DNA of 64,000 nt from Closterium sp. Naga37s-1 (GCA_947471745.1 CANJKZ010001112.1:1650001-1714000), one strand, 5' to 3'. Positions 45,204 to 56,640 are shown, numbered from the stretch's first letter. Translations and numbers: made by a program. The notes: generated from the sequence alone by a model not told the origin.

Positions 45204-45770
45204 GTTCATCCTCCCACTCCTCGGTGTCTTATTACTACAACCGTACATAGGCCATGTGAAAATGTTGGTTGACTGAATCTCTCGGGTGTTTTACAAGAAG
45301 GATTCGGAATGTGCATTCAATGTACACTTCGATAAAAGACTGAAAAATCAGCGTTAACTATGAAATAAAGGCTGAAAAATCAGTGTCACAAAAATCTCAA
45401 CACTGAAAAATCAGTGTAGGTACAAAAAAATCCCTGAAAATCAGGAATTTCAGGGGAAAATTCCTGATATCGTAGGGCCTGGTAGCTATCCCAGGCAGGC
45501 AGTCCACTTCCCTTTATTTTTCATAAGTGTCCAAACCAACTTCATGCACTCTTCCGGGCATGCAGTGTGGCAATTCCTTTTTAGTAATCATGTACAACAC
45601 TTAAGGAACGGACTTGCTTGTAACGCACTCCCTCTACATCAGCATAAATAACTACCACAACATTCACTTTCTAACAAGCACCCGTTCTAACCTACCAGCG
45701 CACCCACCCACTATCATCAATACAATGAAAACACAACACTCCTAGCCCCTCAACCCCCCTCCCGCTCCCC

Positions 45771-48700
45771 TCACATGTCATTAATGAGGTTCTTTAGCTT
45801 GTCACGGAGCACATCCATGCCGGGCCGGTGCTCCCAGTCAAAGAAGATGGCGAACTTGATGAGCGTGAAGGCGACGAGCACCTGCTTGAGCTGCCACTGG
45901 CCCTGCAGCTGCGCGTCCACCACGAGCGTGGGGTCGGGGAAGTCCTTGGCGGTGACGAGCTTGCGCAGGTCCTTGAACCGCGCGTCCAGGGCCGAGCACC
46001 CCGACACCAGCTCCAGCAGGAAGATGCCGAACGCGTACGTGTCCGACTTGCGGCTTAGCATGCCTGGAGGGGGGGGGGAGAGGGGACAGCAGGTGAGCAG
46101 AAGCAGGATGCCAAGCGCGTACGTGTCTGACTTGCGACTCAACATGCCTGGAGGGGGGGGAGAGGGGCAGAGGGGGAGGCAGGTGTGGGGAGGAGGAATT
46201 GGATGGGGAGCAGGATGTTGAGGTGAATTTGGAGTTTACTAAACAGCATGGTATGGCATTTGGGTGGGACATGGCATGCGGGTGGGACATGGTATGTGGG
46301 TGGGGCATGGCATGTGGGTGGGTCCAGTGGGAATGGAAGGGTGCTTGAGCTTAGGGCAAGGCAAAGGGTGTGAGTGACCAGAGTGGAAGTAGATGGACTG
46401 TGGTGGTCCTCAATCCCTCGCACGGCCCTTGAGTAGGACTTCGAGTGACTCGGCGCAAACAAGACTGAGAGAACAACAAATGCAGTGAGCGAGAGGGCAG
46501 TGGCCAGCGATAAAGTGAATGGGGTTGAGGTAACCCACCGACCCCATGGCCGTCGCCCTTTGATCAACCCATTGCCCGAGACATGTAGCGTGTGAAGCTA
46601 GGGCGGGAGGAGGGGGTCACAGGATCACTGGCTGGAACCAAAATAGATGGGGCCGATACACCGCACCACCCTTGCCTTGCAGTCAACCAGTGCCCGGGAA
46701 AATGTGATGCACGAAATGTAGAATGAAGTGCGCAGGAGGGTGCATGACAGCGTGCATGGGGCCCCACTGGAGGGACTCTAAGTAGACGGGGTTGCTGTAC
46801 CCCATACCTCCCCTCCCACCAACCACCGTCGCCTTAGTCAGCCCATTGCCCGAGGATGACAGTATAGCGCCGGAGGAAGGAGAGCCCCCGGCGCCCATCA
46901 GAGGACGCCCATCCCATGCACGAGACAGACACCCCCCGAGCCCCCCTTTCTCCTTGGGAGTGTAGCACGGCACGGCACTGACCGGAGTCGAAGTAGATGG
47001 GGTCGATGTAGCCCACGGACCCCATAACCCTCGTCTGCACGTGCGTCTTCCAGTCGTCCACCGCCCTCGCCAACCCAAAGTCCGCCACCACCGGGGTCAG
47101 GTCCTGTGTGGGGCGAGGGGGGCGCGAGGAGGGGAGCAGGGGAATTGGGGGGGGAGGGACGAGTGGCGTGAGGTGAGCTCTCTGCCTGCACCGCGGAGAC
47201 ATGCTGACGTGGATGGACCAGAGGGGTGGGGATGACGGAGTGCGGAGGGAGGAAGGGGGAGGGAGGAGGGGGGAGGGAGGAAGGGGGAGGGAGGAGCGGG
47301 GAGGGAAGAGCGGGGAGGGAAGAGCGGGGAGGGAGGAGCGGGGAGGGAGAAGGAGGCCAGCTCCATCCACCTGTCTCTGCTCTCCCATCCTCACCTCAAC
47401 TCTCGTCCCTCCCCTCACCCTTGCCTCTCTCCTCCCGGCATTTCTCGCAACAGCATGTTGATACCTGCACCGCACCTGTCGCCTATCCCCCCTCTACCCT
47501 CCATCCACCTCTTGGAGCAGCGAAACACACCTCCCTTCCCCTTCCACCTCCCTCCCCGTCCTACCTCCCTCCCCCTCACACCACCCTCCCCCCTTCACTT
47601 CACCTCCCTCCCCCCCTCCATCTCTCCCCCCTTCACCTCCCTCCCACCCCCCACCTTCCTCCCACCCCTCACCTGGTTGCACCACGCACACATCTCTCCC
47701 CCCCGCGCACCAAGTGGGTGGCCGTGAAGTCGCGGTGCACCAAGTGGGTGGCCGTGAAGTCGCGGTGCACCAAGTGGGTGGCCGTGAAGTCGCGGTGCAC
47801 CAAGTGGGTGGCCGTGAAGTCGCGGTGCACCAAGTGGGTGGCCGTGGATGGTCGTCACCGCCCCAACTGCCCCTTCCTATGCAACCCAGTGCGGTTCAGT
47901 GCGGTGCAGCATGGTAGCATTCCCCACCTGGCGGAGCAGCACGTTGGTGGCCTTGAAGTCGCGGTGCACGAAGTTGTTGGCATGGATGGTCGTCAAGGCC
48001 TCCGCACACCCCAGCGCCACCGCCACCCGCTGCTTCCACGTGAACGCCACCTCTCCCCTCGCCGCTGATGGGGGGATGGGAGGGAGGGGGAGGGCGATGG
48101 AAGGGAGGGGAAGGAGGGAGGACACAGGACGAGCAGGGCAGAGGGAGGTTTGAGATGCCTCAGGTGTTGCTTCACCCCAGCGCCACCGCCACCCGCTGCT
48201 TCCACGTGAACGCCACCTCTCCCCTCGCCGCTGATGGGGGGACGGGAGGGAGGGGGAGGGCGATGGAAGGGAGGGGAAGGAGGGAGGACACAGGACGAGC
48301 AGGGCAGAGGGAGGTTTGAGATGCCTCAGGTGTTGCTTCACCCCAGCGCCACCGCCACACGCTTAGGGTTTAGGGTGAGGCACAGGCGCACCTTTAGGAA
48401 GACGAGGAGGTGAGGCACGGCACAGGCGCACCTTTAGCGAGGTAGGTGGAGACGTCCCCCATGGAGACGTAGTCGTAGATGAGGATGGGCGTGGCGCCCA
48501 CCACGTACCCCTCCAGTCGCAGTATGTTGGGGTGGTGCACCCGCGCCATCACGCCCACCTCCGTCTGTGCACGCAAGGGAAGAGGAGCGGGAGGGGAAAG
48601 ATGCGGGTGGGGAGAATGGGGGTGGTGGCAGTTACTGCAGGCTGCAGGGAGGCAGCTGGTAGGGATAAAGGAGAGCAGCGCAAAGCGCCATACTCTCAAC

Positions 48701-50053
48701 TTCACATCCCACCCTCCTTGTGTGAGTGAGTGCGTGCGTGCATGCGTGCATGTACATGTGCATGCGCACGAGAGCCCGTGCACGGCACGGCACTGACAAT
48801 GAAGCTGTCGATGCCGTTGGTGATGTGGTCCTCCGCCATCAGCTTCACCGCCACCTCGTGCGCCGGCCCGCCCTGGGGGTCCGCCAGCCGCCCATGGAAC
48901 ACCACGCCGAAGCCCCCCCGCCCAATCTCCGTGGAGAAGGACTGAGTGGCGGCCTGCACCTCCTGGTAGTTGTACTGCGATACCACTCCTGGGGCAAGGG
49001 ACTTGCGCAGCGGGTACCCGCCCGCTGCTGCTGGAGGGGGCGGGGACGCTGCTGAGAGGAGGGCCAGTGGGGAGGGGGGACGCGGGATGGGGGATGGGGG
49101 AGGGGGGAAAGGAAAGAGAAGAGAGAGTTTTGAGGCGCGTGAGAGGTGTTGCGAGTGGGTGGAGAAGGGGTGCGTGGCGGCCTGCACCTCCTGGTAGTTG
49201 TACTGCGATGCCACGCCTGGCGCCAGGGACTTTCGCAGAGGGTACCCGCCTGTTGCGGCTGGGGGGGGGGGGCGGGGGCGCTGCTGGGGACAGGGCAGGG
49301 GGGAAGGGATGGGCGGGCGGGGTTTGGGCGAGTGGGGAAAAGGGAGGGGAGCGGAGCGGGAAGAAGAAGCGGGAGGGGGAGTTTGAGTGGCGTGAGAGGT
49401 GGTGCGAGTGGGTGGAGAAGGAGTGCGAGGCCTCCTGCACCTCCTCGTAGTACTGCGATGCCACCCCTGATACCACCCCGGATACCACCCCGGGTGCAAG
49501 GCGCTTGCGGAGTGGGTACCCGCCCGCTGCTGCTGGGGGTGGTGGGGCTACTGCAGCGGAGAGGGGAAGGGAAAAGGTAAGAGAGAGGCGGGAGGGGTGA
49601 AGAAGGGAGGAGAGGGGAGAGTGAGGACGGGTGGTGAGGGTACGATTGAGGGCTGTGGTGCTTCAGCGCAAGGGTGCAAGAATGGGCACAAGGGGGAGGC
49701 CGAACGACGTCAGGTGGGTGCGATGAAAGGTGCACCGAGATCGCAAGGGGGGGCGGGGAGGGGGGAGAGTGGGGGAAGGCAGGGGATGTGAAGGGCGGAT
49801 GGGGTGGGACCGGATAGCGCGAATGGGGAGGGATCGACGAGCAGAAGCGCGAGCGCGGGGCAGCCGCACCTGGTTGCCTCGGCGACACCGGCTGTGGCGC
49901 CGGCGCCGGCGCCGGGGCGTGCGGCGGCGCGGGAGGCGGGTGACCGTTGGGGATTGGCCGTGCGGCGGGCGGAGGCGGGGCGCGCTGCTGTGGCTGCTGC
50001 TGCGGCGGGGGCTTTCTGGGCGACGGCGGCGGCGTGGAGCAGCAGTTCCCCAT
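45771..50053 (-). CDS. Receptor-like cytoplasmic protein kinase (RLCK type), six exons
   Basis: Exons: 50053-49870, 49030-48798, 48564-48432, 48064-47928, 47103-46983, 46063-45771. All boundaries are GT-AG and phases close to 366 codons plus stop. The start MGNCCS gives Gly2 for N-myristoylation and Cys4/5 for palmitoylation, so plasma-membrane attachment is likely. A Pro-rich segment precedes the kinase: G98-x-G-G-F-G103 loop, Lys124 in VAVKL, HRDFK at 217-221 (an RD kinase with Lys221), DFG at 237-239, GSVGYIDPIY in the activation segment. The APE-equivalent Glu (DPEY in most plant kinases) is Ile, which is unusual. C-terminal lobe ends RPGMDVLRDKLKNLI. No extracellular or membrane domain. 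Its introns hold partial copies of its exons. Confidence 0.88.
46101..49535 (-). repeat. Partial exon copies in the kinase introns
   Basis: Intron 1: two copies of the 5' half of exon 2 (49535-49405, 49258-49158), both diverging after the FST codons. Intron 3: a copy of the exon 4 start (about 48235-48178, part of a 168-bp tandem duplication) and a stub near 48350. Intron 4: a catalytic-loop repeat array (47850-47711). Intron 5: three decayed copies of the end of exon 5 (46855-46770, 46697-46621, 46582-46506) and one of the exon 6 start (46147-46101, MLSRKSDTYA). None is needed for the reading frame. Confidence 0.8.
47711..47850 (-). repeat. 30-bp array of kinase catalytic-loop sequence
   Basis: About five units of ACCAAGTGGGTGGCCGTGAA plus GTCGCGGTGC on the plus strand. 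On the minus strand each reads VHRDFTATHL, close to the exon 4 sequence VHRDFKATNV. The last unit runs into GTGGATGGTCGTCA, also exon-like, so the array grew inside a partial exon copy. Confidence 0.85.
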
Positions 50054-51551
50054 GGCGGGGGGAGCACGCGGAGGGGGAGGGCTGGGGTGACGAAGGGGGG
50101 GAGAATTGCGCAAGCATGAGGGGGAGTAAGGGTGAAGATGGGGTTGAGCGAAAGCCACGTGGAGTTGAGAGATTGTGGCGCTGAGTGGGGATAGAGTAGG
50201 GTCGGGCGGGGAATTAGCGAGTACGCAAGTGACGACAGGCGAATGGAGCTGGCGAACGGGGCGACGGCGAGTGACATGGGCGGGGATGGGCGAGAGCGAC
50301 GCAAGAAACGGAGAAAGAGGGAAAGCTGTGAAATTGATCGCTTGTTACCTTAATGCGGGTGGAGTCCTCGCGCCGAAAGTGAGTCTGAACACTATCCACA
50401 GTAATAGATAACCTAGGGGGTAAGAACAGACACTATATGCACGCCTCTGCTGACGAGTCTTCTACGAATGAAGTCCTATGAAGCGACGAAGCGATTGAAA
50501 CGAGTCGCACCAAGTTTGCGTTAACATCTTTCCCGAGGTGCTGCTTTCTAAATATTTAAATGCCTAAACTAAAGACGTCTTGCTCTTCAGAGCACTAGTG
50601 CGATAGTGTTCGCTTTGCACTAGTGGCGTGTATTGAAAAAGCTGAACAGCATGGTGTGTTGTGGAGCCATCGTGTCAACTCCGCGTGCTTTGTCCCCCCC
50701 CATCGTTTGTTGTCTCTGTGCGGTAAATCGACTTCCCGCACGGTAAACAGTGGTATGAGTAGCTTCCGCTTTGAAACGCAACGCAGCGAATGGACGCGGG
50801 AGATACCTCTTCTCTGTGAGTTGACATGTACCGGAGTTCCCAAAGTCCGACTGGGGAAACTGTGGTGGATCGAAGAGGGGGAGGCACTAGTTCCAGATAG
50901 GCGTATCGCTCGTTGCAGCTCATTACACGGTGGTGCATTTCGGCAACAATACGAAGCCATTCCAGGTCCTCCCGCTGGCAACACGCCATGGGGGATCATT
51001 CGGACTGGTGTGGTGCCCCGCGCCCGCGCAGTTCCGTCTCGCTGCTGTTCGTCCCCACCGCCTTGACAGTTTTGACCTGCGCAGTGCGGGGAGAATTGGC
51101 GGAACCACGCACACCACGACGCGGCCAGGCTCGCTTGCGGATGTGCCCCGTTGGCGCGTCACACGCCGCCGTGCCTGGCACGGCCTGGTCGTCCGATTCG
51201 AGTGTTGATAAAACCAGCTCGGCGGGGTGTAGATTGTACTCGTTTGTGAACAACTCAGAAGCGAGCCCAGAAAACGAGGTCTTACATGAAACCCATAGGA
51301 GGGGCTCCACCCAGGTATATACAAGTATTTGTGTGTCAAATGATTGATGTGGATTACCCTTACACAATCTTACGGTAGGTCCTTTCAATCCTGCTCGTAA
51401 CAAGACCTGATCGGGAAGCACAAAGACACTGCCATTATGGTGGTCGGTTGTCACAAAACAAACATTGGTCGTGGTAGTAGTGAGAACAACGCTTTCTGAC
51501 AAGAACCTTACAACACATCTGTCATGTTCATGTAGACCAACAGCCCTGACA
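50054..51551. other. Intergenic spacer upstream of the kinase
   Basis: Contains the kinase 5' region and about 1 kb without a gene I can support. Several 100-150 codon frames exist on both strands but show no domain. Confidence 0.5.
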
Positions 51552-53268
51552 TTACCACTGAGAGAAATCGATCAGATCTGGAGGAGCAGCTGCCTGCTTA
51601 CTTGGGCCAAGATCCATGCTGCTGCTGCTGCCGGCGCCTGATACAGAAAGAACATTGCCGATACTGCTGCTTCCAGGGCCAACACCAGCAGCATGGCCCG
51701 TCTGCCCTGCAGAGACCCCAGCAGCTGTTAGGGTGTGCTGCTCGTGATGGGCTGCACGGCCTGCTGTGGTGGCGGGGGGTGGATGCATCAGGCGTGCTGA
51801 GCTGAGCGCATCCACGCCCTGCCGTGCATGCGCCATGCCGCCTGTGCTGCTCGCACTCACAGCACGGGGTGGCACTACGACAGTGGGTGGCGGCGTTGAG
51901 GTCGGCTGGGGGGGACAGGCAGGAGAGCAGTGTGTGGTTGAGGCGGCGGGGCCGTGTGGGAAGGCGGGCCACGGAGTGGACGGGGTGGTGGAGGGAGGGG
52001 AGGCAGTGGCAGGTGCAGCAGCAGGGGGAGAGGGAGCAGCAGTGGCAGAAGTGGCAGCAGCGGCAGCGGCAGCAGCAGCAGCAGCAGCAGCGGGGTTGTG
52101 GAAGAGGCGGCGCTCGTACTTGTCTCGAATCCACCGCTCCACCTCCGCGTCCGATGAGGCTGACGTGGGCGCCCTCACTCCCGCTGGCAGCGAGCCTGCG
52201 TCGAGGGGGGAGGGGTAGGAGTAGCGCATGGGCATTGGAAGAGGCTCAACGGCAGCTGTGACACCCATGTGGGCGCCCTCAGTCCCGCTGGCACAGTGCG
52301 TGTGGTGGGGGAGGGGTAAAGGGGAAGTACCCAGAGCACTGGTGAGGAGCCCCCAACGAATCCACTGGCGCTCATGTGATGTGTGCGCTGTCGCTCCAGG
52401 TGGCAGGGAGCGTGCGGCGAGGGATGAGTGGCAGCAGCAGCGAGCGGACTTGTGCGGCGCACCACAAGGCATTCATTGACACTCATGTGGGGGCTCTCAC
52501 TCTGGTCTGATTGGCAGGGTGAGGGGTGGATTTAGCAAGTGTGGTGTGAGAGTGGAGAGAAGGGGAGGGGAGAGGGGTACAAGGGGTGGAAGTGGAGGGA
52601 GGGACCACAGAGAAGCGGATATGGGCGAGAAATGGCAGAAGATGCGGAGAAGGGTTGAAGAGAAAGAAGAGCGAGGGGGAGAAGCGAGGGGCGGGAGAGA
52701 GGGGGAAAGGAGGAGAGGGGGGGGGGGGGGAGGGGGAAAGGAGAACACAAGGGGAAAGCAACGTTTCAGGGGGGTGGAAGGCGCAGGAGGCGAGAGAAGA
52801 GGAGAACGAGAGAGGAGGGCGGAGGAGTGGGGCGGAAGTGAATGCTACGAAGCAACAGCAGAGTGAACCCCATCACAATTCAATCTTGACTCCCTCCCAC
52901 CTCTCACCCTCCCACCTCTCACCCTCCCACCTCTCACCCTCCCGCCTCTTAGACTCCCACCGCTCACCGTGCCAGATGGCGGCGGCGCGGCGGTTGCCCA
53001 TGGCGCGCATGGCGGCGACCTCGCGGGGGCTCCACGCGTCGAGCTCGACGCACTTGGTGCGCGTCACGTGCACGCCGATGCTTCGATGGATGCCGTAGCA
53101 CCGGTTGCACAGAAACACGCCCAGCGACACCGACGCGAAGCGCGGGAAGCGGCCGCCGCAGTCGGCGCAGGACTCGTTGCCCGGCGCGCGGAGGAGCGCC
53201 TTGAGCTGCTGCTGGTGTGCCGCCTGCAGGGCCTTGTCGTGCTTGTACGCGTTAGAGGGCGACGCCAT
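51552..53268 (-). CDS. ArfGAP-domain protein, two exons
   Basis: Exons 53268-52968 and 52255-51552; GT-AG, phases close to 334 codons plus stop. ArfGAPs stimulate GTP hydrolysis by Arf GTPases in vesicle traffic. Zinc finger C34-x2-C37-x16-C54-x2-C57 is followed by GIHRSIGVHV with the arginine finger at R62 and KCVELDAW. Exon 2 completes the domain with VERWIRDKYERRLFHNP, then polyalanine and a Ser/Pro-rich disordered tail ending DLIDFSQW, in which DLIDF resembles a clathrin-binding box. Organisation fits the plant AGD5/AGD15 or animal SMAP class; exact class not determined. The 712-bp intron contains a decayed copy of part of exon 2. Confidence 0.9.
52385..52500 (-). repeat. Partial exon 2 copy in the ArfGAP intron
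   Basis: The minus strand reads SLPPGATAHTS...RQWIRWG, a decayed version of exon 2 SLPAGVRAPTS...ERWIRDK. Shorter pieces with GTGGGCGCCCTCA and GTGGGGGCTCTCA lie at 52270 and 52488. Confidence 0.65.
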
Positions 53269-54385
53269 TAGCGAGTATGGCGAATTGCGAACGACGAAGG
53301 GAAGTGCTTCAGGAGAAGTGCTTCCCCGGAAGGACGGGTAAGCGCGGCGGTGAGCAGTCGGACACGATAAGTCGATCTTGACGACACGCAGCGACCGACA
53401 CGTGGCAGGCGTGCTTATGTGGATCGACGCGTCGTGTTCATTCTTACGATCGATCGCCGCGTGTCGTCCATGCCTAAAATCGATAGTAACATGGCAGTCG
53501 CGCTTCTAAATGAATGTCGACGGGATGCGGCCACCGTGGGGGACGGCGCGAAGCGTTGTTAGCAGCTAAGGGTGGCACCAAAGAACGACGAGGCTCATCG
53601 AATTTGACACCATCTTCGCAAACAGACGCAGTGCTGTACGAGCAGAAATTCGTCGCCTCGGCAAGCCAGAGAGTGGCTTGCAACCTTCGCTGAGGACGCA
53701 GCCTGTGCCTCCACAGCGACTCCATGATTTCGCCGAGAGTGGTAACAACGAATTTTGGCCCAACACAGCGTCGCAACGCAACCACCTTATGTCGGTGCTG
53801 ATGTTGCAATGGAATCAGGTGTGGTACGTCAACAACGCCCACGTTCTAGAGCTCCAACATCGCCTCGCGTTCATCATCTTGAGAATTCCGCCATCAGCAC
53901 CTCTCTCCTCTTCATCATATTACTGTATCCTATCACTCGTTCTCCCTCCCTCGCCTATCCCAGTACCAGCTCTGCCATCCGCGATTCCGATCCCGCCGAC
54001 TGCTGCGCTGCCGTTTCTCGCATCGTCGCCAGGCTTCACGAGGTGACGGTCGAGTCAACTCCACGCTCGCCGCGATTCGGCTTACATACTCCTCGTACCC
54101 GACTCGTCGCGTCAATTCTTTCACGACCAGAGCACGCACCTTCGCCAACCGCTTAGGTTAACTTGTATCGCTCACTCACAAGACGCGGTGTCGACTCCCC
54201 GTGAACCGCGCGCCTCGCTCGTCGCTTCCTCGCATCGCTCGACTCCTCGCTCGTCTCAAGCGAGCCGCGCACTGCAGTGGGTGCCTGGACGGGTTCCACG
54301 TGGACGGGTTCCACGTGGACGGGTTCCACGTGGCCAGCGCGCGGGTTTCCCGTTGCCGAGCACACGAGACTCCGTCCCCGCCGCC
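53269..54385. other. Intergenic spacer between divergent genes
   Basis: Lies between the ArfGAP (minus) and the membrane-protein exon (plus). A 15-bp unit GACGGGTTCCACGTG is repeated three times at about 54289-54336. No supported gene. Confidence 0.5.
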
Positions 54386-54674
54386 ATGTCATCCTCACCA
54401 CTTCACATCCGCGTGCACCGCGCCGCACCCATCAGCACCGCAAAGCGCCGGCCGCGCCAACACCAGTCCCCCTCCGCGTCGCTGCAACCAGCGCCTCCAT
54501 CCGCGGCCGCGCACATCTCCGCGCATGGGCGCAAGCCCGCCTCCCGCGGGTCGCTTTTCGCCGCCATCCTCGGCGCGCCGCGCATGCACCCCACCGCGCT
54601 CGCGCTCGCCATCGTGGGGGCGGCATGCGTTGTCTGCATCCTGATACTGGTCGGCATCCACTTGTCTTTTAGCG
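54386..54674 (+). CDS. Candidate first exon of a single-pass membrane protein
   Basis: ATG 54386 in a GCCGCCATG context. About 68 basic, Ser/Pro/Ala-rich residues precede a hydrophobic segment, ALALAIVGAACVVCILILVG (about residues 71-90), as in a type II signal anchor. A possible donor GTGTTT follows at 54675; the frame otherwise ends at 54739. No downstream exon was found, and repeats fill the next 2 kb. The family is unknown. Confidence 0.4.
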
Positions 54675-55144
54675 GTGTTTTCAAGAATGGCGTGGGGGAA
54701 TCCGTGGGAGGATGGCGGAGGGGGATGGGGGGAAGGTAAACGCCAACCGACGCGCGTGTACGGGGCGCCTCGGATCGAAGCATCCACGTGGCGTGGAGAG
54801 CCGCAGGCGATGACGTGGATGAATTGATGGGCGGCATCCAACCATATGGCGCAAGGTGAGGGTGGGCGGACACATGAGACGAAAGAAGGTTGCGGGGGAG
54901 AGGTGGAAGGGGAGAGGTGGTGGGAAGAAAGAGGTGAGGGGGGGAGCAGAGGTTGGGAGCATGAGGTGTGCGTGGCGGCATGGCGGCATTCGAGACAAGC
55001 GTGGGGCTGATGAGGCAAGGGCGCGGGGGAGACGTGCGCGTGGGAGATGGGGAGCACGAGGGGCGCACCAAGGGACGGTGGGCGCAGAGGCAGGCGGAAA
55101 AGGGGGTGCTTGGACGGGTGAGAGGGGGGGCGAGGAGTGGAGGA

Positions 55145-55765
55145 GGGTAGGAGGGAAGGAGGGTAGGAAGGGGAGGAGGGAAGGAGGGGAGGAGGGGAGG
55201 AAGGGAGGAGGGGAGGAGGGTAGGAGGGAAGGAGGGGAGGAGGGTAGGAGGGAAGGAGGGGAGGAGGGTAGGAGGGAAGGAGGGGAGGAGGGAAGGAGGG
55301 GAGGAGGGTAGGAGGGAAGGAGGGGAGGAGGGTAGGAGGGTAGGAGGGGAGGAAGGGAGGAGGGGAGGAGGGTAGGAGGGAAGGAGGGGAGGAGGGTAGG
55401 AGGGAAGGAGGGGAGGAGGGTAGGAGGGAAGGAGGGGAGGAGGGTAGGAGGGAAGGAGGGGAGGAGGGTAGGAGGGAAGGAGGGGAGGAGGGTAAGAGGG
55501 AAGGAGGGGAGGAGGGTAGGAGGGAAGGAGGGGAGGAGGGGAGGAGGGAAGGAGGGGAGGAGGGTAGGAGGGAAGGAGGGGAGGAGGGTAGGAGGGAAGG
55601 AGGGGAGGAGGGTAGGAGGGAAGGAGGGGAGGAGGGTAGGAGGGAAGGAGGGGAGGAGGGTAGGAGGGTAGGAGTGGAGGAGGGAAGGAGGGGAGGAGGG
55701 TAGGAGGGAAGGAGGGGAGGAGTGGAGGAGGGGAGGAGGGGAGGAGGGGAAGGGGGTAGGAGGGT
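55145..55765. repeat. G-rich minisatellite (GGAGGAGGGTAGGAGGGAA)
   Basis: About 620 bp of GGGGAGGAGGG, GTAGGAGGGAAG and variants with a period near 25 bp. Long Leu/Pro/Ser frames on the minus strand are artefacts of the repeat. Repeated GGG runs on the plus strand could form G-quadruplexes. Confidence 0.9.
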
Positions 55766-55926
55766 AGACGATGGAAGGGCGCATGTGGGATGGGAGCAGC
55801 AATGGTGGGAGGCTGGCGAGTGGTTGAGTGAGACGTGTGCACTTATGCCGAAAGAAAGGGGGGGGGGGAAGGACGGTGGGGGAATGGCGGAGGGGGATGG
55901 GGGGGAGGTAGCTGTCCATTGAAGCG

Positions 55927-56198
55927 CGTGGGCACAAGGCATTCCCGTGGGCACAAGGCATTCCCGTGGGCACAAGGCATTCCCGTGGGCACAAGGCATT
56001 CCAATGGGCACAAGGCATTCCCGTGGGCACAAGGCATTCCCGTGGGCACAAGGCATTCCCGTGGGCACAAGGCATTCCCGTGGGCACAAGGCATTCCCGT
56101 GGGCACAAGGCATTCCCGTGGGCACAAGGCATTCCCGTGGGCACAAGGCATTCCCGTGGGCACAAGGCATTCCCGTGGGCACAAGGCATTCCCGTGGG
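55927..56198. repeat. 19-bp minisatellite
   Basis: About fourteen copies of GGGCACAAGGCATTCCCGT, nearly identical (one copy has AAT for CGT). Directly contiguous with no spacers. Confidence 0.95.
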
Positions 56199-56407
56199 CA
56201 GATGCATGTGAGGCGGGGAGATGGCAGGCGGGGGAGGGGAGGTGGCGAGGAGAGGCGTTGGTTTGGTGGGAGTGCATGAGAGGGCGACGAGGGGCTCAAG
56301 CGCGCAGAGCCCCTCGTGTGAGGGCGGGCGTTTGGCAGGTACGGGGTGACGGGAAGAGTGCGAGGATTGGGAGGCGCGGGAGGAGGCACGTGGCAGGGCG
56401 CTATGAA

Positions 56408-56640
56408 GAAAGGGAGGTGGGGTGAGTGGGAGAGAGGCGTGGGGTGAGTGGGGGAGAGGCGTGGGGTGAGTGGGGGAGAGGCGTGGGGTGAGTGGGGGAG
56501 AGGCGTGGGGTGAGTGGGGGAGAGGCGTGGGGTGAGTGGGGGAGAGGCGTGGGGTGAGTGGGGTAGAGGCGTGGGGTGAGTGGGGGAGAGGCGTGGGGTG
56601 AGTGGGGTAGAGGCGTGGGGTGAGTGGGGGAGAGGCGTGA
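56408..56640. repeat. 22-bp minisatellite
   Basis: About ten copies of GTGGGGTGAGTGGGGGAGAGG plus C, with single-base variants. Confidence 0.92.

Larger units (their letters stand above)
35253..45481. mobile_element. Outer hAT-type MITE, split by Copia-3
   Basis: Left end CAGGCCCTCAGATTC at 35253 and right end GTAGGGCCTG at 45481 are imperfect terminal inverted repeats. GTAGCTAT flanks both sides (35245-35252, 45482-45489), the 8-bp duplication typical of hAT. Removing Copia-3 and one TTTCA leaves about 500 bp of non-coding sequence with many CCTGA/TCAGG motifs. Its right end is almost the same as that of the MITE at 43435-44201. Confidence 0.85.

Noticed and set aside
48361..48376. TTAGGGTTTAGGG, two plant-type telomere units
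   Set aside because: Only two units inside a kinase intron; too short to be an interstitial telomere tract.
50595..51502. Several overlapping 100-170 codon frames on both strands
   Set aside because: They overlap one another, have no domain, splice signals or signal peptide, and codon use does not favour any one frame.
53933..54148. A basic 71-codon frame on the minus strand (starts MAKVRALVV)
   Set aside because: No recognisable domain, no neighbouring exons and overlap with open frames on the other strand.
55927..56198. Regular 19-bp repeats, considered as CRISPR
   Set aside because: The units are directly contiguous with no unique spacers, and the genome is eukaryotic.
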